This document shows, one piece after another, positions 49,013 to 60,345 of a stretch of 64,000 nucleotides of DNA (positions within the stretch are counted from its first letter, which is position 1; each line of letters begins with the position of its first letter). Where the stretch lies: NCBI GenBank assembly GCA_021234155.1, contig JAJEKV010000265.1, positions 64,001 to 128,000 on the forward strand, written 5' to 3'. The notes beneath the pieces were generated by a model, which saw only the letters and a list, made by a program, of their open reading frames with translations, had not been told where the DNA came from and ran no database searches. The position numbers and the translations under genes were made by a program. The stretch comes from Isoetes taiwanensis (Eukaryota; Streptophyta; Lycopodiopsida; Isoetales; Isoetaceae).

Positions 49013-49853
49013 CTAGCATGTTGATAGTTAGCTTTGAGCCGGGCGCATGCATTCTAGTTAGGAGGTGCATGTGCGAGAACCTTGGATCGTGTGGGCGATG
49101 ATGGGATCACGCCTTTAGGGCATTCTCAGGCCACACGACCAGAGGTGCGCGCATGACCATTAGGGTCGCGCGAAAGTGAGGAATGAGGCATGGTGGGCAA
49201 TGATGGGACATCGACGGATGATCTCTATGCCACGACGCGGGTACGACACCGGCCGTAGGAGGGTCATGGTGAAGCTTAAGCGATCATGCGCGATGATGGG
49301 ATCGTGAGACGTTCCCTCAGCTGAAACCCCGGGGCATGATGCACTGGGGTGTACTGATCGGGGGATCGTGTACAAGGTAGCACTCGATCATGGGCAATGA
49401 TGGGAGCATCTTAAATGATCCCTAAGCTCAAACCGAAAGGGCCATGATCTTGGGCGGGGTAGTAGGACAACCTTGAGCCAAGAGTTCGCTCAAAGGAGGT
49501 AAGGGGTGGTCCCCTAAAACCACAAATTATTAACTAAACTAACGTAATGTGCTCCTTTGCGCGGGCAAGTAGAAGGAGGACTTCAACGAGGAGCGCTACG
49601 AGAAGATAGGGGAGCCATAATTAGATTATGAACCCTAATAACTCTTATAATAGTATTTTGAATTATTATAAGAAATAACGATGTTAAGGCTATATAATTT
49701 TGTATAAGTACAAATATGGCCTAAAATTTTGACTTGAACTAATAAAAACTTGATTGCTAAGCTAAGCTAAAGGTTATGACATGTTGTTGTTTTTCGAGGG
49801 GGCATAAGGTAGGTTCGTCACCTTTAGCGCAATGCCGAGGACAGCATTGTCCT
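49013..49853 (+). repeat. Element A 3' untranslated region with about 100-bp spaced repeats
   Basis: The motif GGGC(A/G)ATGATGGGA occurs at about 49092, 49197, 49291 (GCGCGATGATGGGA) and 49391, near 100 bp apart. No ORF is seen between the chromodomain and the right LTR. Confidence 0.7.
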
Positions 49854-49863
49854 AAGGGGAGAA
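49854..49863 (+). other. Element A polypurine tract
   Basis: AAGGGGAGAA sits directly before the right LTR and would prime plus-strand DNA synthesis. Confidence 0.9.
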
Positions 49864-51496
49864 TGTGACGGTCCAGGGAATATATCGCCATAAATCACGT
49901 ATATTCCGGATCGTCACCATACAAGTCTATCCTTATAGCCTTGTATACCATAGATTGTGGCACTAGGGGGCATGGCTAAGTTATTCTCATAACTTAGCCA
50001 ACCATAGGCTTAGACCATTATCCACGTGGCCTTAACCTATTGGGGCACCGCCACACAGGACTCACCCGATTGGTGCCACGTGGCATCCTAGGTGGACCTA
50101 ACTTATATAGGCATAAACCCTAACCCTAGACCTCTTTCCAGCCCTAGCACTCGAGAGACTCACCTACTTGTTCTAAAACCCGTTTTGAACCTGGATTCGT
50201 GTGGCATAGGCTGGTGCGCAGCGGGGAGGTAGACCCGTTCTTGGAGTAGGAACAGCAGCTTGTGAGCCGAAGACCATGGAGGCGCCCGGATCTGGAGGGA
50301 GAGCGTCAGGAGCAGGTATGTAGGATAGTAGTTGTGTTAGCTCATCTGGGATTAGCATTCCAGATGTGCTAGTATTTTGTATCTAGGGTAGAGCCATCCT
50401 AGAAACCATATTCAACATCTTGAACCCTAATCAAGGAACCCTAACTATTAGTTAGTTGTATGATTAGGTTAAGATGTTCTTCTTATGATTACTCTCATGA
50501 TGTGATGATTATGTGATGTTGGTTGATCATGTTTGCTCCTCTTGTATTGGGAAGGGGGGTAGAGACCTAGGGCCATATGTAGTGTGCTCCTAGAGTAGAT
50601 CCCTTAGTTCCTATTAGTTGCGGCCTGTGCATAGGAGCCCACCAGGCTATTGAGGCTATGATATGACTCAGCACCTGGATAGGGGCTAGAGGAAAGGGGA
50701 GGGAGGATCCCTGCCGAGTGGGGGCTTCGGGGGATCCCATAGTGGGCTAGGCTTATGGTCGGTCACTTCGTGTGGGCCGAGCATGGGTCCGACACCTCCT
50801 GGGGCAATGGTGTTGCCCTGCCTCTCGAGAGCTGCAAGTGATGGCTTGGCTCTCGTTTTGGGGGTTCGGGCCGGAGGTGCAATCGTGTGTCGCCCACGAT
50901 TCTCTAGCCCGCCCACGGCACCTCTAGACCCGGGAAGGGGAGATGCAACCCTTCTGCCTCGTCGGACCGGGGGGAGATGCAACACGAGTAGTCCCGGATG
51001 GGTGATGCCATGGGATTGCGTGATCAGGAAGGCTAGAGTCTGTCGAGCCTGATCTAGCCCATCACGCAAAGTATGCACGGGAGGGGCGGATGGAGTGGTC
51101 AACCCTAGCCATTGTTCTATGCCAGCCCTCGCCATCGCCATGACTCGGTGCGCTCTATCTTGAGGCCTAGCGATTCGGTCGCCCTCCTTACGAAGTGCGA
51201 GGCGGGGTAGGAGCTCTCTGTTTATGGTTTGTGATTATCATCTATGCATTGGTTTATGTGCGATGCACTACCCTCCGAGGTAGTATTTGTATATGTTTAT
51301 GCTAGTTCGACGTGTTGTGCTAAACACGTTATAGGAGCCCATGGGGAAGGGCGCTAGAAGACACCCGCCGTTCCCCTCCGCACTAAGAGTCACCTCGAGA
51401 GTGCGGGGGTGAGAAAAGAACCCATCGCGGTTCTTGGCCGGATGGGGATTTCTGCGAATTGCTCTGGGCGCCGTATGTTTAGCAGGGAGCGTCACA
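49864..51496 (+). repeat. Element A right (3') LTR
   Basis: Begins TGTGACG, ends CGTCACA and pairs with 38450-40092. Differences from the left copy are mostly short indels crowded at CG, CCGG and CC(A/T)GG-like sites, with long identical stretches between them. Confidence 0.97.
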
Positions 51497-51976
51497 TTTT
51501 CCCGGCGGCGTTCTTTTGCTTCATGCTTTGCGATCCAGGCCGTGAGGTCTTCCTCTTCACTTGGCTCGAGCCTTGGCTCCCGTTGTTCCTCCCGCTCCTC
51601 GGCCTCCTTCTCGCGGATCCAGGCTTCGAGTTGCTCTTCAATGGTCGGCTCTGGGGTCGGCAGCCTCTGCTCCTCACGGGCCTTGGTTCTCCTTTCTCTC
51701 TGTGCTCCCTCCTCTTCCTCTTGGCGATTACTGTTCACGCATCGAGTCTCACGTCTTCTTCGGTCGTGACCTTTGGTTCATATCCTTGTTCTGCTCTCCT
51801 CTCTGCTGGGATCCTTCCTTATTGTGCTCCTCCGAAGGTTCTCCCTCGCTCGAAGGAGATTGTCCGTTGGTGTTAAGGAGGCGCTCCTAAAGCATGCGCT
51901 GAATCATGCTGGGATCAAGGGCACTGGTCGATTCGCCTGGGCGGGCATTCCTGGCAGTCTGTTTTGTTCGGGCCAT
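51497..51976 (-). pseudogene. Element B H3-like ORF, N-terminal part with H3 tail
   Basis: The ATG at 51976-51974 opens MARTKQTARNARPG, matching histone H3 residues A1 to R8 exactly; K9 is replaced by N. A TAG stops this frame after 29 codons (51889-51887). The frame after the stop is still Ser/Glu-rich and protein-like, as in element A. A second frame (51738-51497) gives a Glu/Arg-rich linker that runs to the insertion point of element A; it resumes at 38449 in frame once A and one TTTTC copy are removed. Together with the 37639-38449 part it forms the same tail-linker-fold protein as in A. Confidence 0.85.
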
Positions 51977-52227
51977 ATTTAACGGATCGACGATCGGATG
52001 TCGGGCGCCAAAGATCGCTTTAGGGGGCTGGAGTAGATTTCTAAGGCGGGAACGTACAAATGAGGGGGGGCTACATCTATTTATAGCTTGGGCAATTTTA
52101 GGTCAAAATTCAAGTTGCTCTTTTCAACGTGCTAAGGCACCTATTTACTTAAAACATACACTTAGAACCCGCCTTACCTTATTACTTTTGTGAAATTTAT
52201 CAAGTTTTAAGGTGTTCTTGGCTCAAT

Positions 52228-52294
52228 GTCTCACAGGTAGCGCCCTGCTCAAAAACTAAAGTCTAGTTCTTTGACCAGGCGCGACGTGTGAGAC
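52228..52294 (-). promoter_or_regulatory. Element B stem-loop, copy 3 (5' leader)
   Basis: Third copy of the GTCTCACA...TGTGAGAC structure, here in the leader between the primer-binding site and the H3-like ATG. Thus a copy precedes each of the first two ORFs of the element. Confidence 0.75.
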
Positions 52295-52487
52295 CACCTT
52301 GCCTGAGAAGATTTTGGCTCATTCTTTTTAGTCTTATTATGTTCCAATTCACTTAACTGTTACTAGCTTAGCATAAACTAAAAAAAATGAGAAATTTTTT
52401 TTCCCACTTTTCGGGGTTTGAGGATCCTATCAAGTTAGTACTACTGGGAGCATGGTCAGTGCTTTGCTCTTGGTCTCCAAGAACATT

Positions 52488-52499
52488 GCTCTGATACCA
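52488..52499 (-). other. Element B primer-binding site (initiator tRNA-Met)
   Basis: Minus-strand TGGTATCAGAGC, one base inside the 5' LTR, same layout as element A. Confidence 0.95.
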
Positions 52500-52500
52500 C

Positions 52501-54005
52501 TGTGACGTCCCCTACTCGTATACGACGCCTGCACCATATACAAATAGGAGTTCATCCCCCATACCAGCTCCATACTGATACAGGGCCCTCCACATATCAT
52601 TGTGACCATCTGGAGTCCACAGTGGGAAGAATAAAGGAGTCATTTTACCCCGTCTCCCTCAGGGCCTACCTAGCTGCGGAAGCATAAACATACACGTCAG
52701 TAACATAACATCATATATCCACCTCGAAGGGTGGCACATCAACATCTGCATAGACAAAGATTAGCACATTACATAGGGAGCTCCTACCCAAGGCTCAGAC
52801 TCCGGGGGATGACTGACAAGCTTGGGTCTCCAGAGTTCATTGCAGACAGAATCATGACAATGGATTGGGCTAGCATAAGAACATGGCATTGGGTTGTCCA
52901 CTCCATCCGCTCCTCCTGTGCACACTTTGCAGAGTAGGTTGAAGAGTATTGGGACCTGACTGTAGCCCGCCGGATGCATAGCCAAGGGGGCTACTCCTGG
53001 GTTGCATCTCCCCAGTTCCGATGGGGTAGGTAGGGATCACTCCCTCCAGAGATCTCTATGCTGACTCAAGGCGACTAGAGGGCCACTGCCCTTATTCGAC
53101 TTAACCCACTGGAAAGTGAACTCCACTCCACGGGTGTCGAGCCCATGCCTTACCCACACGCAGTGGCAAGCCATTAGACCTAGTGTGCTGTGATCCCCGT
53201 AGGCCTTACACACCAGGGGGATCGGTCATGAGTCAGAACATGAACCTCCTTCTGAGCCAGTCTGGCCCCTCCACCCACAATCAGGTGTGGTTCTTGTACA
53301 CAGGCCGAATTCTAGTAATGTACTAAGAGGGACTAGCTAGGAGCATCATCTACTAAGCTTTAAGTCTCTACCCCCCTTCCCAATACAATGAGTCCACAGA
53401 ATACACCCGTCCATCATATCAACATAAGTAATAAGAACTAATCTAATTCATAGAGTTAGGTTCTTTAGTTAGAGTCAATCTCAGGATCTGCTTGGCTACT
53501 AAGGGAGATTTAAGAGGCTAAACCTACTGGTTCGAAGGCTGGAATAAGGTTTAGGCTATCCAATCGACCAAATACCTGATCCCTGGTTCACTCCTCTCGA
53601 TCCGAAGGCGTCCATGTCTCTGTTCTGCTTTGGGATGCGGTCGGAAGGATGATCTGACAAGCTGGGGCGCACGGGCAGATCGTGGGAGTTGGAATTGACT
53701 CCTCAGGCGCGGGAATCGGAGCTCGGAAGGTCTGTGGGCGAAAAAGGGAAAGTTAGGGTTTGATGCCTTATGTAGGCTATCAGTTAGGTTTAGGGTTTCC
53801 ATGACCCTTGGTCTACCTTTAATGGGTTAAAGGTCTAAAAGTGCGCACATTGCTAAGTGTGCACACCATTGCAAGTTGCCCCCTAGGGCGCCCTTGCTTG
53901 GGTACCAGTCAAGCATTACGCGTCGATTGGGACGACGTGGTACAGCGTGGCCGGTGCAGCATGCGGTATACGTCTTGAGACCGTATATCGTACTGGAACG
54001 TCACA
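52501..54005 (-). repeat. Element B 5' LTR
   Basis: 1505 bp with TGTGACG/CGTCACA ends. It shares sequence with the LTR of element A (for example the gcacaggagg.gcggatggagtgg block) and is closer to the LTR at 62332-63884. The primer-binding site beside it shows it is the 5' LTR of a minus-strand element. Confidence 0.9.
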
Positions 54006-55365
54006 AGTGTAGTGGTAAACTTGGACATGCAAGTCCAATGGTAAACTTGGACATGCAAGTGCAATGGTTTGCCTGGACAACCATGTCCAGTGGTAAACCT
54101 GGACATGCAAGTGTAATGGTAAACCTGGACAACTAAGTGTAGTGGTAAACCTGGACATGCAAGTCAAATGGTAAACCTGGACATGTAGGTGCAATGGTTA
54201 ACCTAGACAACCATGTCTAGTGGTAAACCTGGACAACTTAGTGTAGTGGTAAACCTGGACATGCACTTGAGATGATAAACTTGGACATGTAGGTGCAATG
54301 GTTAGCCTGGACAACTAAGTCTAGTGGTAAACTTGGACTTCCAAGTGTAATGGTAAACTTGGACATGTAGGTGTAATGGTTAACCTAGACAACCATGTCT
54401 AGTGGTAAACCTAGACAACTAAGTGTAATGGTTAGCCTGGACAACCATGTCCAGTGGTAAACCTGGACATGCAAATGTAATGGTAAACCTGGACAACTAA
54501 GTGTAAACCTTGACATGCAAGTCAAATGGTAAACCTGGACATGTAAGTGCAATGGTTAACCTAGACAACCATGTCTAGTGCTAAACCTAGACAACTTAGT
54601 GTAGTGGTAAACCTGGACATGCACTTGAGATGGTAAACTTGGATATGTAGGTGCAATGGTTAGCCTGGACAACTAAGTCTAGTGGTAAACTTGGACTTCC
54701 AAGTGTAATAGTAAACCTGGACATGTAGGTGTAATGGTTAACCTAGACAACCATGTCTAGTGGTAAACCTAGACAACTAAGTGTAGTGGTAAACTTGGAC
54801 ATGCAAGTCCAATGGTAAACTTGGACATGCAAGTGTACTGGTTATCCTGGACAACCATGTCCAGTGGTAAACCTGGACATGCAAGTGTAATGGTAAACCT
54901 GTACAACTAAGTCTAGTGATAAACCTGGACATGCAAGTCAAATGGTAAACCTGGACATGTAGGTGCAATGGTTAACCTAGACATCCATGTCAAGTGGTAA
55001 ACCTAGACAACTAAGTGTAGTGGTAAACCTGGACATGCACTTGAGATGGTAAACTTGGACATGCAAGTCCAATGGTAAACTTGGACATGCAAGTGTAATG
55101 GTTAGCCTGGACAACCATGTCCAATGGTAAACCTGGACATGCAAGTGTAATAGTAAACCTAGAGAACTAAGTGTAGTGGTAAACCTGGACATGCACTTGA
55201 GATGGTAAACCTGGACATGTAGGTGCAATGGTTAACCTAGACAACCATGTCTAATAGTAAACCTAGACAACTAAGTGTAGTGGTAAATCTGGACATGCAC
55301 TTGAGATGGTAAACTTGGACATGCAAGTCCAATGGTAAACTTGGACAACTAGGTGTAATGGTAAA
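54006..55365. repeat. Left array of a 26-bp tandem repeat (about 52 units)
   Basis: Units of 26 bp built on GGTAAACCTGGACATGCAAG-type sequence, with variants such as GGACAACTAAGTGTAGT. The units alternate in higher-order patterns. Open frames here only reflect the 78-bp (26-codon) period. The right array at 58719-60345 has the same unit in inverse orientation. Confidence 0.95.
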
Positions 55366-55948
55366 TAATTAGGAAGCATGGTAGAAAATGTTGCACCAAT
55401 GACAGTGGAACAGTGCCATGCAACTTACATAATGAAAGTGGATTGCACGGAACATCAATCATGTTATATTATTCCCCTGCATTGCCTGTTATATTATTAA
55501 ATGCTACATCAATCATAGTTGAAGAGTCCCATATCAATCACAGCCTGCATCTGGGTTATAAGAAACCTCGACTATCCTGCAGAATTGTCCTACTCTGCAA
55601 ATGGTGAGCCCGAGACCATTTTTAAATTTGACATGAAATCTAATGGTTGAACATAGCATATTTTTAAATTTGAAATGAAATCTAATCGTTGAAAATAGCA
55701 AATGGTTGTTTGTGTAAACCTGTCTGAAGGCATGAGCTCGACTGTTTTGGCTATGGCCAAGTTCTGTTTCCCGGGTGAATGCGCTCAGTCTTAGTTCTGT
55801 TCAGCTCACGCTCCCACCTGATCAAGGCTGAGAGGCAAACCGAAGCTCAAACGAAGTTCATCTGGCACCGTCTTGGCCCGCTTGCATTGAAGGGCAGGGC
55901 TGCCACAGAGCTAAGCTCTATTTTTGTGGAATCTTAGGCTCAAGTGTA
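55366..55948. other. Spacer between left array and Ulp1-like gene
   Basis: No gene recognised. Probably promoter and leader of the downstream Ulp1-like gene; a tttttaaatttga.atgaaatctaat block is duplicated near 55618 and 55662. Confidence 0.45.
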
Positions 55949-58210
55949 ATGTCATCAGATTCAGAGAGCCTTTCCGACTCTGATAATGAGTATGAGCCCA
56001 GCCATGAAGAGGCCGAGAAGGGGAAGGATACAGTTGCTTTTCAAAAGGGGGTAAAGAAGGGATCTGCCAAGAAGACATAGGTAGAAGAAGGGGAAGAAGG
56101 CACAGGGGTGCGTTTACCTCCTGAGGTTGAAGCAGCTTTTAGTAATGACAACTCTGAGATAGAGGAACATCACATGAAGCAGGCATACTATTACTCCCTT
56201 AAGAAGAAGAGGCACTGTTGTTTAGTTCCCGGGTGTGTATGGGACACTGAAAAGAGGTTGAGGCTACAGACACACATGAGCAATGTACATAACCTTGCAG
56301 TTGTTGTGAAGGGAGCACCAGTGGGAAGACGCAGGCAAGCAACCACAAAGCAGAAGAGAAGGCCCAACCGTGACCTTTCAGCATATCATCTTGCCTATAG
56401 AATGGACCCTGAGTACAGGTACAGGGTTAATCAGAGAAGATATCTGAGAAGGTACCAAGACCATGCACTCAAGATTGGTTGGGATCGGGTTAGCAAAATG
56501 AAGGGGTTGATAGGAGATAAGGAGGTAGCAGCCAAGAAATATGCTGAAACAGTATGTTGCCAGGAGGAATGCTGAGTGGGAAAAAGAGAAGGAGGCTAGA
56601 ATGGCCAGATATACGAAGACTATAGCCACTGTTTATAGCTTGGAGGGCGTTGAGGAGCAAGAGTGGAATCCCTTGGCTGCTGATGACAAGCAGACAAGAG
56701 AATCCGAGTGGATTTCCCAAGTTAACCGTGTCATGGCAGATCTAAATGAAGAAATCCTCAAATCTGTTGTGTCGGAGGAAGCCCCCGAGGAACCACCATC
56801 TGCAGAGCCCTCGGGCAGCCAGGTAAGTCCAGGTCCTTCGTCTAGCCATGAGAATCAGCATTCCCCTTTTCCTTCCCCTCTGCTGCCCCATGCTGTAGTA
56901 GAGCTTTCTGATATGATTACACCATCAAAACCAATGAGAGGATCGTACCCCATGAGAACAATGCTGAGCCTAGCTCTAGACTATAAGCTTGATTTCCACA
57001 CCTTACAGCAAATAGAGGACCTCTTTACCATGACTGGGACTGGGAGGCCTAAATCCGGGAAGAAAATTGTGCTTTCATACAACTGCCAGTGGCCCGTTCA
57101 CGTCAAGAGCCCAATATGGGGCTGGGCTTCTGTCAAGAGAGCCCAGGCAGAGTGCTTTGAGCGGACATGCACGGACGATCCCGAAAAGATGTTTAAATCA
57201 TGGGTGAACGAGGAATCTGTTGGGGCATATCTAATGTAAGTCAGATGATGTAATTGATTTGCTATGTTTGCTTCAATTTAAAAACCATGATGTGCATTTT
57301 GTCTGGCTTTAATCTAATTTTGCTTTATTTGCTTTCATGCATTCAAAACAGGATTCTATCCCATGCAATTCCCATTGATCAGAGGAAGCATCATTGCTGG
57401 ATACATCCTAGCTTGATGGGTCTGTATCTCTGCAAACATGATCACCTCTTCGAGAGGCTGCTCCCACTCCCACCAGCTCCATTGAAGCAGAAGAAGAAGA
57501 GACAGGATTCAAATGAAGACCAAGATCCAATAGAAGAAATATTTTGGTATTGGCTGCCCGTATGCCGAAGGTAAGTTGACCATTTCTATTTCCCATTAGT
57601 GTGTTTTTTTTACCCTCAAGCACTGATTTTTGCACACTGCAGTGGCCATTGGAGCCTGTATGTATTCTGCTATGATGTTGGGATCTGCAAAGCTCTTGGG
57701 ACAGACACACCCTCTTTGCTTCACTTTGATTGTGTTAGTGGCTACCATTCCTCCTTGGAAAATGCTGCCATCAAGTAAGTTTATTCACTTTAGTTGATTT
57801 GCTTTAGTGTTCTCAAGAAAGTGCACGAGTCATGGTCTGTCAATCTGCCTGCCTGGTACAGATGTCCTCTTCTTCGTGTGCCATGCCCCGAGCAAGACAA
57901 TGGATCTGATTGTGGCATCTACACTATATTGTATGCCAAGTATTTTCTCCAGGATTTTATTTTGAAGAAGGCCGAGGAACCCTATCCGAAGGCAAGTAAA
58001 AAAGTCATATATTGTTTTGTTAACAATTGTTTATGCAGGGTCCAAATTGACCTTGCATTCCGTTTCCTTTCTTTCCAGATAACCAAAAAATGGTTTACCA
58101 TTTCAGCAGTGGCCAATTGCAGGAAGTCCTTTTCCTTTATGCTAGGTAAACTGCATCAGGCTATAGTGACAGGTCAAACGCCAAGGAAGACTCTAGCACA
58201 GGTTGAATGA
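55949..58210 (+). pseudogene. Ulp1/C48-like cysteine protease of a Mutator-like element, with zinc finger
   Basis: Exons: 55949-57235, 57352-57570, 57643-57774, 57808-57991, 58079-58210. The first exon has an acidic start, an in-frame TAG (about 56078), a C2H2-type finger (CCLVPGCVWD...HMSNVH, about 56217-56292) and a frameshift near 56550. Later exons carry the Ulp1 core: GHWSLYVF with the catalytic His (about 57640), LLHFDC with the Asp, and EQDNGSDCG with the Gln and nucleophilic Cys (about 57890-57920). The fourth intron uses a GC donor (AAG/GCAAGT). Ulp1 enzymes cut SUMO from proteins; transposon-borne copies are known in plant MULEs (Kaonashi-type). It converges on the transposase gene downstream. 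The catalytic exons look sound, the first exon does not. Confidence 0.78.
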
Positions 58211-58718
58211 GAACAATTATCTGAAAATTTCTGCTCTAAAAACAGTTATCTGAAAATACAGTTATCTAAAAATACAGTTATCTGAAAATACAATTTTTCC
58301 TGCTCAAACTTTTTTTCTTGCTAACCCTTTGTATCAGGCCAGGGTGCCTTTTGTATCGGCTCGGTGCCACTATAAGTATATGAAAAGCTGATGTTATTTT
58401 GGCTTCTGATTTAAACATATCGTGCAAACATATCATGTAAACATATCTCGTAAACATAAAATTCTAAACATAATGTAAACATATTAAGTATATAGTTCTA
58501 AACATCATGTAAACAAATCTTGTAAACATAAAGTAAACATATCTTGAAAACATATCATGTAAACATAAAATAGACTTACATAAAATTCTAAACATCATGT
58601 ATGTAAATAAACATCATGTGCACATATCAACTATATATTTCTAAACATCATGTAAACATATCTTGTAAACATCAAGTAAACATATCTTGCAAACATATCT
58701 TGCTAACATATCTTGTAA
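58211..58718. repeat. AT-rich spacer with taaacat(at) repeats
   Basis: Many short, irregular repeats of GTAAACATATC/CTAAACATCATGTAAAC-type sequence lead into the 26-bp array. No gene is seen. Confidence 0.75.
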
Positions 58719-60345
58719 CTACTAGACTTACATGTCTAGGTTAACCACTAGAGTTGCATGTCTAGGTTAACCACTAGAGTTGCATGTCTTGGTTAACAAC
58801 TTGACATGGATGTCCAGGTTAACCACTAGACTTACATGTCCAGGTTAACCACTAGAGTTGCATATCTAGGTTAACCACTTGACATGGATGTCCAGGTTAA
58901 CCACTAGACTTACATGTCCAGGTTGACCACTTTGGAGTTGCATGTCTAGGTTAACCACTTGACATGGATGTCCAGGTTAACCACTAGACTTACATGTCTA
59001 GGTTAACCACTAGAGTTGCATGTCTTGGTTAACCACTTGACATGGATGTCCAGGTTAACCACTAGACTTACATGTCCAGGTTGACCGCTAGACTTCCATG
59101 TCCAGGTTGACCACTAGACATGTCCAGGTTAACCACCAGGGTTGCATGTCTAGGTTAACCACTAGAGTTGCATGTCTAGGTTAACCACTTGACATGGATG
59201 TCCAGGTTAACCACTAGACTTACATGTCTAGGTTAACCACTAGAGTTGCATGTCTAGGTTAACCACTTCAAATGGATGTCCAGGTTGACCACTAGACTTC
59301 CATGTCCAGGTTAACCACTAGAGTTGCATGTCTTGGTTAACCACTTGACATGGATGTCCAGGTTAACCACTAGACTTACATGTCCAGGTTAACCACTAGA
59401 GTTGCATGTCTAGGTTAACCACTTGACATGGGTGTCCAGGTTAACCACTAGACTTACATGTCCAGGTTGACCACTAGAGTTGCATGTCTAGGTTAACCAC
59501 TTGACATGGATGTCCAGGTTAACCACTAGACTTACATGTCTAGGTTAACCACTAGAGTTGCATGTCTTGGTTAACCACTTGACATGGATGTCCAGGTTAA
59601 CCACTAGACTTCCATGTCCAGGTTGACCACTAGACATGTCCAGGTTAACCACCAGGGTTGCATGTCTAGGTTAACCACTAGAGTTGCATGTCTAGGTTAA
59701 CCACTTGACATGGATATCCAGGTTAACCACTAGACTTACATGTCTAGGTTAACCACTAGAGTTGCATGTCTAGGTTAACCACTTGAGATGGATGTCCAGG
59801 TTGACCACTAGACTTCCATGTCCAGGTTGACCATTAGACATGTCCAGGTTAACCACTATAGTTACATGTCCAGGTTAACCACTAGACTTGCATGTCTAGG
59901 TTAACCACTAGACTTACATGTCTAGGTTAACCACTAGACTTCACTAGACTTACATGTTCACATTAAAGTCTTCAAGAAAATATTCCAAATGGATCATAAA
60001 TTACAATGGCTTAAAACTGACATTCTAATTCGGAATCATTCTGAATCAACATTAAGCACTGTTGCCGTGCCTTCTGCCCGGACGTCCTCAACAGTTACAT
60101 CTAGCACACCGCATGGTGGTCTCCACATCATGTGATCGAAGATATCGCATAGGTATGGATTAGACAAACAAGTCCAGGTTAACCATTAGACTTACATGTC
60201 CAGGTTAACCACTAGACAAACAAGTCTAGGTTAACCATTAGACTTACATGTCCAGGTTGACCACTATACTTGTCTAGGTTAACCACTAGGGTCAGTTGTC
60301 TAGGTTAACCACTATACTTGTCCAGGTTAACCACTAGAATCTTTT
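58719..60345. repeat. Right array of the 26-bp tandem repeat, inverted
   Basis: Units such as ACATGTCCAGGTTAACCACT and AGTTGCATGTCTAGGTTAAC are the reverse complement of the left array's unit. A unique stretch, about 59950-60160, interrupts it. The last units run into the 3' end of the transposase frame at 60305-60345. Confidence 0.93.

Larger units (their letters stand above)
38450..51496 (+). mobile_element. Element A: complete Ty3/gypsy chromovirus carrying a histone H3-like gene
   Basis: LTRs of 1643 bp (38450-40092) and 1633 bp (49864-51496) begin TGTGACG and end CGTCACA. A primer-binding site follows the left LTR and a purine tract precedes the right LTR. The flanks are a perfect 5-bp target duplication, TTTTC (38445-38449 and 51497-51501). 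The plus-strand order is H3-like ORF, ORF2, gag, protease, reverse transcriptase, RNase H, integrase and chromodomain. Removal of A restores a continuous reading frame in element B's H3-like ORF, which dates A as younger. Pol is heavily frameshifted as read. Confidence 0.95.
32849..54005 (-). mobile_element. Element B: Ty3/gypsy retrotransposon with H3-like ORF, 3'-truncated and split by element A
   Basis: Reading on the minus strand: 5' LTR 54005-52501, initiator-Met primer site 52499-52488, H3-like ORF (51976-51497, then 38449-37639), ORF2 (36915-35477), gag-protease-reverse transcriptase (34984-32849). It ends inside reverse transcriptase, so RNase H, integrase and 3' LTR are missing here. 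Positions 38450-51496 belong to the younger element A inserted within it. B's 5' LTR abuts the 26-bp repeat array at 54006, so B appears to have inserted at or into that array. Confidence 0.88.

Noticed and set aside
53909-55228. Minus-strand frames with repeated LHVQVYH-like peptides
   Set aside because: They are translations of the 26-bp tandem array (26-codon period); not independent genes.
58719-60345. CRISPR-like regular repeat array
   Set aside because: Repeats are contiguous, imperfect and without unique spacers, and the setting is a plant transposon.
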